A stretch of 64,000 nucleotides of DNA from Paracentrotus lividus (taxonomy: Eukaryota > Echinodermata > Echinoidea > Camarodonta > Echinidae), in contig CALNVZ010000649.1 of assembly GCA_940671915.1 (NCBI GenBank), forward strand, positions 4,386,667-4,450,666, written 5' to 3'. This document shows positions 56,871 to 64,000 of the stretch, piece by piece. The translations under genes and the position numbers were made by a program. How positions within the stretch are numbered: position 1 is the first letter of the stretch; each line of letters starts with the position of its first letter. The notes beneath the pieces were generated by a model. It did no database searches and was not told where the DNA came from. It worked only from the letters and a program-made list of their open reading frames with translations.

Positions 56871-58534
56871 TAGTCTAGTCCTTTCTAATTTAAATCATAT
56901 GCACTTTGCGCTGACACTTCCCTGTAAAGTGAATTGTTAAAAATTAAAAAATCGAAGAGAGAAGAGAAATAATGGAAAGCAGGTCAGGACACAAGTATTT
57001 GAAGGATCAGAAGCATTTAATAAATGACATTTAGGAATGCACACAGCTGCATGTAGGGAAAACATTGGTAGGTGTGTTTACCAAATACAAAAACAAATAT
57101 CAAGTGTAGACAGAAATGGAGAGAAAACAGGCTTGCTGATTTATTAGTTTGCATAAAGTAGCAGGAGTTTTTAAGATAATTACCTGTACTTTTTTTCGTT
57201 TTATATTGTGACATGGTTGTGAAATTACTTGCATATAAATTATTCATTTAACTTGCATAAATGGGAAAAAGCCTGTTTTTTCCAGAAGCATTTTTAATAT
57301 TTTTGAAGGTGGAGAATTTTGATATTTAATCTCCAATAGAAATACATGTAAATGGGTGTCAACCCTATTCTACTTATTTGTTGGTATAACTTTTTTCTGA
57401 ACTAAAAATGCAATATACAATGTATATGATGATACCATCATAGTAGGATTAATTTTTAAATTAGGAATTTCATAACCCCATACTATTGGTACCAATATAA
57501 CATTGCCTTTAATATTGTATTTAATAATTACTTGCACAACTATACATGTACATTGTACATGTACATGTGATACATGTCCCTTTAAAGGGTTTGGCAATGA
57601 CATTGTTTACAAGTGACTGGCATGAGTCCTACACTGTGTCTGCTGATTGTAACCCTCCCTGGTTTGACTTTTGACCCTTAGATTTGACCTCTCCATTCCT
57701 GAGGCGTTTATGTCATATTCTGTCTTTTGATCATGTGTCATCGTACCAACAATACTCCACCAAGTGCTGGAAGTCGGCAATGAATAAAATGTTAATTATC
57801 CCTGAATTCTCCCATTTATAGGTTTTTTTTGCAGGAAGCACACAGGTTCTCATTGTCAATTGGTCAATAAAGCGTTTTTCAAGTCAAGTTTGCAGAAATG
57901 TAATTGTTTTTTATGGACTTGAATACCATGTTTAGGCTACATGTACTAAAAATATAATATAGCCTAGGCCTATGCAAATTTCTAGTTCTGCAATCACTGA
58001 CATTACAAATGTTTGAATTTGAAAAGTTTTAACATGTTTATTAATATGAGGAAGGAAATATATTTTCTAATATGATTAAAGTTGTAAGAATCTTTGAAAG
58101 AGAGGACAAAAAGGTAGACACGCCCATCCACATTGAAGTACCCCTCGCCCTCCATGCACTGTACACAATAAATGAAGAGTACTGATTGGTATAATTGTGC
58201 AGCTTTAATGTAGTCAGATCTACATGTATGGTACAATTCCCTGGCATTTTTGTGGTTTCTGATATACATGGACCTCAGGCATAACACAAAGCTGACTGTT
58301 CATCAAAGAAATATTCTTCACTTTGAGTCAATGCAATTTTTTGTTCCAGCCATTTTTATTCTCTTCAATGGGACTGGGGTATTATCTAGGCTACATCATA
58401 ATGTGACCTGATGAAAACGTCACAATAATAAGAGCAACAGAGCAATGAGGGCAGTGCGGTGCAGCATACATGTAGCTCCCATATTACCATGACATTGTGG
58501 TTTATACATGAATACTATATAGAGTTCATATACT

Positions 58535-58600
58535 GTATTCGTGGAAATTTTCGCAGTACATTAATTTTCACGAATTTCGCGCAAAAAGTGGCAGGGAGGG
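58535..58600. repeat. CGCGAAA-type repeat remnant
   Basis: ATTCGTGGAAATTTTCGCAG and AATTTTCACGAATTTCGCGC match the pattern at 44,706. Confidence 0.45.
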
Positions 58601-59079
58601 AGAGGGGGCTGTATACAATTAAAAATCGCAAAATCAAAGCAGTCATTTCTAACTTACTTCCTGCTTAAAACTTCTAAAACTGTCTACATGTAGGGGCCTA
58701 TATGAAATGTTATTCAATTTTGAATATGATTTTTTAAGCGATATGTTGACCTTTTTGTCATTTTAAGTGAAGTCTATGTTCAATGTATGTAGACCATACT
58801 AGGGCCTACATATGTTTGTTCTCCTCTTCAGAACGTCTGAAAAGTTTACGTTACCCTGATGGCAAACTTATAGACCAGACTCACTGTCGCGACTGACATT
58901 GACTGGCCATAGCCCAAACAAGAACGGACATTAATCCAAATGGTCATGATTACCATTTGGTTTGGAGACAGTTTGGGAGCCAAATTGGAGGCGATTTGCA
59001 ACCTGACTCAAGTATCAAAGACTGATAATTTAAATTTAGTTCCTCCTTAAACCTGGTGTATTTTGGTAACAAAAAAAAA

Positions 59080-59470
59080 AAAAGGAATTGGCAAAAAAAA
59101 GATCAAATGTAGTTCCATGTTTTCCACATTGCACTAAAAGATATGTGTGAGAGATCTTGTGACATACCTTTCATTATTTCCGATGAATTTCATTGAAATT
59201 GTTTGAATGAAGCGTAATTTAACTGCCGTTTAGACCTCTGCTGACAGGTTCTCACGCCGGAGGTTAAGGCGTGAATTAGCGCGAACGATCTGTGTGTAAC
59301 ACCCACACAAGAGAATCCCCATTGGTTTTCCGCGTGAGCGCTAACCTGAGACGGGTCCCTGACTTATCTTTTTTATCCTTATATTATGAAATAAAGACAC
59401 TAAAACGAGATTTCAAGTACTATAATTTTATTTATTATAGTTCTTGGATTCAATCTTTCATAACCAGCTT
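59080..59470. repeat. Dispersed repeat E, copy 2
   Basis: Parallel to 43,690 to 44,120 through AAAAGATATGTGTGAGAGAT, GTTTAGACCTCTGCTGA, GAATCCCCATTGGTTTTCC and TATAATTTTATTTATTATAG. Confidence 0.7.
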
Positions 59471-59479
59471 TAAAATACA

Positions 59480-62400
59480 TCCATGTCTGTATGTACACAA
59501 TTGTAGGCTGCCATTAGCAAGCTGGCTTTAATTGATGCATTCACATAATTTGTTGAAATGGAGTTTTCTTTGTCAAGAATTATCTGATGACGTCATGATA
59601 AGTCATTACGCCTTTGCTCATTACCTTAATGATAATAAGTTGCCCTACATACATATTATTTTCATTGTAGTTTTTCCAGGTTGAGTGAAAAGGGCAAATT
59701 GATTGAAAAATGATGAACTCATATCCTTTTTTAGGTTACTAGATGCTGCAGTACACTTCACATGCAATGAGGTGTACAGATGTAGGCCTACAAAGAGTTT
59801 TAATTGACATGGAATGTACATGTATACATCATTTTAATTATTATCCAAGATCAGACGTCACCAAGAATATACATGTATATAATATATACATGTACCTTCA
59901 CCTCGATCCCTATGTTTGTATTGACTCATTTTCTTTTTTAAAAATGATTTTCTCTTTTTCTCATAAATTTTATAGATCCCTTTTCTATTTGTTTTGTAAT
60001 AAAAAATAATTGCAGAATTGAATTTCTCCCTTATGAATACATATGAGATTATGAAAATATCTCATGAAATATGGTGACTCGAAACACATGCATTTTAATA
60101 TCTCACACTAATGTCATGAGCTTGCATTCAATTAACCCTGTATGTACATGTACTTGGACATGACTCTAATTACTATCATGTTTCCTACATTATGTAGGCC
60201 TACCATCTGTTGGATGAGCCATTATTAATGGAGTGCTTAGACTATTAAAGATGCCGTTGGGTTATAATGAAAAATTAAGACTAAAAGGTAATCAATCATC
60301 GAGTAATAGCTCCTTTAAAATTAGTAATGTACATCATGTAGCCTACATACATTTGTACTTTAAAGCCAATTGAACCAGCATCCTTGTATAGCACAACTTC
60401 AAGTCCTAAACTTCTGAAATCTGCCCTAGTTCCTTACCCATAATGCAACATTCTGAGCGGTGTGGTCTAATAATATACATGTAGGCATAACACAATAATT
60501 CACTACTCATCATACTGTAATTATTTTATTACCTACAATGTAGTAACAAAGGAGGTACTTTTCCTCTCAAAACATTTTAGTTTTCCTCTACAAATGAAAT
60601 GGTAGGCTAATTAATTCACTGTTTCATTAAATAGTTTTCTAAAGAGGTACATGTCGGCCTACATATTTTAAGACTACATGTAGCTACACACATTCAATTT
60701 TGAGGGTTGGTCAGTATGTAGCAATTGTATGGATATAAATATCATGGGAGGTCAGACTTAGATTTTTATTTCACATTATTACATTAGACCACAGCATATG
60801 ATGATGATATTAGGTTTTATTAGAGTCATATTATTTTGGAAGGTCACAAAAGTACTAAAACCTTTTCCCCCACAAACTGCAGGTACACGTAGGCCAACCT
60901 GGTAGGCCTATATAGGTCTATTGTGTAAATTTAAATGTGCCAATAAAGAAAATTAAAAATTGGCAAGACTGGGTTGAAAATTTGAGGAGCAACCCATGCC
61001 AGTGGACCTTTTTACTATTTATCCTGCAATGAATTATAATAATTTGAAAGCTTGCACTAATTTGTGTCCACCTTTCTACAGGAGATTGCCTTTAAGAATA
61101 ACTATAAAAGACTTGAAGAAAAACTATAGGGAGCTACATGTATGTCTGTTGGGGTTTGATAGGGGATTAAGTGAACTTTGACCTCATATAGGGTCAAGGG
61201 AATCAATCAGTCTGACTGAATAGTCTCTTCAACATATACCCTAATTCAAGCTTTGACCCATATAATAATGAAAACAGCCGTAAATGTGATGATGCCCGTA
61301 CAGAAAAATAAAAATGCCCGTTATACGGAAGATACAACATGTAGCGGCTATGATAGCCTACAGAGGCGAGTTTCGAGCCGACACAAAGAGCAAAGGTTCG
61401 AAAAGCAACGGTTTCAATAATCCAAAGTACATGTATACAAACTGTTCTTTATTATAGAAATATCAAGTTGTTTACATGCACAGATTTACTCATCTGTAAT
61501 AAGCACCTATCTTATCAATGGTCCTTCAGTATTGGTGCCATACATTTACTATTAATCATAACTCTCTTGTTTATCTCACTATTGGCCCAGCATGATAAAG
61601 TATAGATTTTCAAATTTCAAAAGGAAATTTAGGCAGTTCTGTTGGGTAGACTAGATGTCTGGGTCATTGCATATGAGTCCAATTTCGATATCAAATAAAG
61701 ACTCTCTTTGTTGATTGGCATTTTTGGACCTTATGCCCTCCAAGCAATCATATTTCTGATGTGTTTTTCAGTATGCAGACCACATAATTGACTTTCAGTT
61801 TTACAGTACACACTTGCAGCTTATCAAGCTAGGGGGATAAAGACTTTGAACCACATGTTTGTGTATGACACTCATGCTGACAACATACATGTAGTTACTG
61901 GAACAATGTTGCTTTCTGTATATGTAGGAATAATGGTGGTTTGAGAGCCGAGTTGCTCTGACAACAATCAATGTTTCGCTAGCATTCTGAAGTGGGGAAG
62001 ATGATTATTTTGTACCACATGGAGATACCCACTTTATATTATCTTGGAAGGAGAGTTGCTACTTGAGGTTTTGTTCATTCATCAAATTCGACTGTGATTG
62101 TTTGTGGTTATTATACCTACAATGCTGGTGTTTTTCAAACACTTGTAGTTGTGAAGAGACTGTTTTCTGTATATTTGGAATGTCATGTTTGTACACATAT
62201 GGATACTCTAGCCGTTGGACCCCTAAAAGTGATAATGAGGCTAGCTGTGAAATATTTATTAGAGAGAATTTGCTCCAGATCAGTATAAACATTACATTAC
62301 ATTGCAGACGCTTTTGGCTACTATGTTCCTAAAATATTAGTTGTTGTCTTGGCAATTCCCATGAATAATTAGTTGACAAAAATGAGAATTTTTCACATTT

Positions 62401-63660
62401 TACAGAGTTAGAAATAGTATTAAACTGTTCATTGATAGCTATCATCTTGTATGTTTACTTTAGTCCAGTGTTTATCCTCTGGCAATACTGAGGAAATTTC
62501 AACAATAGTTTTGAAGTCAGGGCAAAAATAGTATGCAAATGTCTACACACTATGTTTGAAAACATCATTACTTTATTAGGCCACACGTTTATCAACCTTT
62601 CTGGAGCAGCACAGTTTCTTCCAGGCAGGCAGCCATCTGCAAAGCTGAACTCAGTTGACATTAGCGACCACAACCCCTGATAAAAGACATGTGTTCTGCT
62701 CCTTCCCACAAGAACCAACATCACTAGTATCAAGATTCCTAGTAAAGCAAACTCTAGCTAGAGAGCTACCACTACCAGTATATTCCAAGCATTGGTGATT
62801 CATACTGCATCACCACCGTCATCACTGGTAGCTAATTTTACAGGGACTCCCTTCTATTATTACGAGGTGCGAGACAAAGGCGGACTCTCATCACACCCTC
62901 GCATGTGTCACTGGGTATATTTCACATTCTCAATGTCAATATACATGGACGGATAATAGGAATTCTTTCTCCAGTATTCAAGTTTTGGCGGGGTCTCTGT
63001 GATCCTTCATTACCAGTTCATCCAGTCTGGAGGCAGGACTTGATGCTGTGTTGGGTTCCAGTGTGGTCTCCATCAGTGTATCATCTGCAGTATTTGGCTT
63101 TAGTACTTGGCTATATTTATAGGGTTTTCAGTTCACCTTGTGCAAAGCAGAGTCTTTCAGGATGTATATCTGTGTAGTTGGTAAGTCGATAACAATGACA
63201 ATTTGTCATTATTCAACCAAATTCATATTCATGTACATGATTTTGTACGTTGTAAGTCAAGAATTCTGAAGAAAAAGCTTGACGCAGACTTACTTCTATC
63301 AAATGTAGGCCTATCAATTAAAAAAGAAAAACTTTGTTTTGTTTTCATAATTTGAGGGCCTCTAAAGGTCAAAAGAAGTTCTTCATTTTAGTTTCGCCAA
63401 GGAGCTTTAATATGAAGGAGAAATATTTTCTAACTGGGCCGGCATCCTCATTTTTGTGCTCATTTCGGGTGGTGAGAATTTTGATGTTGCCTCAGGCAAA
63501 TTATGCGTAATGAATGCAAAATTTTAAGAATCAATATTTTTCATGTATGCACAGTACATGTACCTTGCATCGTGTATGCATGGAAGTATAATAATGCAGG
63601 CTGCACAATCTTTTTTTCTCAGTTTCCTGAGTTTAATCAAGATTGAAGCTTTAAGGATCT
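59480..63660. other. PKN intron 3, no exon recognised
   Basis: AT-rich sequence with many TACATGTA and TAGGCCTA words. Short open frames here show no conserved protein and no HR1c pattern. A family C-like phrase (TTTATCAACCTTTCTGGAGC) occurs near 62,588. Confidence 0.5.
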
Positions 63661-63668
63661 GTATGCCA

Positions 63669-63690
63669 AACACACACACACACACACACA
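63669..63690. repeat. (CA)n microsatellite
   Basis: About eleven CA units. Confidence 0.95.
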
Positions 63691-63719
63691 TATTATATAA
63701 ATAGTGTACAATCTATCGC

Positions 63720-63868
63720 GCAATATACTGGATTATAAGTACGACAAATACTAAATTATCCAGAGTGCAGATTTGTTTTCTCCGAGGCCGCAGGCCGAGG
63801 TGAAGTAGATCTGCACGAGGGATCATTTAGTATTTGGAGTTCATATAGTCCAGTAATGTTGCAAGTTC
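63720..63868. mobile_element. Short foldback element with GAGGCCGCAGGCC core
   Basis: CAATATACTGGATTATA and CAAATACTAAATTATCC and AGTGCAGAT on the left are mirrored by ATCTGCAC, GGATCATTTAGTATTTG and TATAGTCCAGTAATGTTG on the right. The centre is CCGAGGCCGCAGGCCGAGG. Confidence 0.65.
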
Positions 63869-64000
63869 ACTATATATTATAGTAAATAGACCCCTACATC
63901 TTTGACCTTGCCTAATCTGGTTTTATGTTTGCCAATTCTTTGGTGCTAATTAAGCTATTGTGACGTATATTGTTGCTGCACGTATCCATTGTTATTAACA

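Noticed and set aside
62059..62332. Overlapping open frames on both strands near 62.1 kb
   Set aside because: Neither shows a conserved motif, an HR1c pattern or convincing splice sites; consistent with chance.

Overview
The window is animal nuclear DNA, most likely from a sea urchin or another echinoderm. It shows compact exons in long AT-rich introns, canonical GT/AG splice sites, a very high load of short foldback transposons, tRNA-derived SINEs, long GAT/ATC trinucleotide tracts and a great excess of TACATGTA words. The species cannot be fixed from the sequence alone. There is no operon, CRISPR array or prokaryotic gene organisation.

Layout: (1) 1 to about 4,620 is a GC-rich block on the minus strand. 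I read it as a decayed DIRS-type (tyrosine-recombinase) retroelement: RNase H and reverse transcriptase motifs at the left, and a long, internally repeated Pro/Gly/Tyr-rich ORF1-like region to the right. It runs off the left edge. (2) 5,233 to 30,934, minus strand, holds the 5' part of NUP188, the nuclear-pore inner-ring nucleoporin. I could place 30 coding exons from the start codon. They sum to 3,030 nt (1,010 codons) with every splice phase agreeing, and they cover roughly the N-terminal 60 percent of the protein. The C-terminal exons are not in the window. (3) 30,935 to 36,189 is a divergent intergenic region of about 5.3 kb with a foldback transposon, a tRNA-Asn(GUU) gene and an E-box palindrome. 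(4) 36,190 to the right edge, plus strand, is the 5' end of a protein kinase N (PKN) gene. It has a short first coding exon, one exon with HR1 repeat a and one with HR1 repeat b, separated by introns of 3.1 and 15.9 kb. HR1c, C2 and the kinase domain lie beyond the window.

The introns carry at least ten distinguishable foldback or MITE-like families, several with TA target duplications of the Tc1/mariner kind. Two elements resembling the sea urchin TU foldback family sit within about 12 and 30 bases of NUP188 splice donors. Two NUP188 exons have decaying tandem copies beside them. I found no convincing new molecular system. The best leads are the duplicated exon fragments, the splice-site-hugging elements, a recent 454-bp palindrome in NUP188 intron 1, and a foldback element that carries two consensus CRE sites.

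Exon boundaries were placed by reading frame, splice signals and remembered similarity to human NUP188 and PKN. No alignment or search was run.
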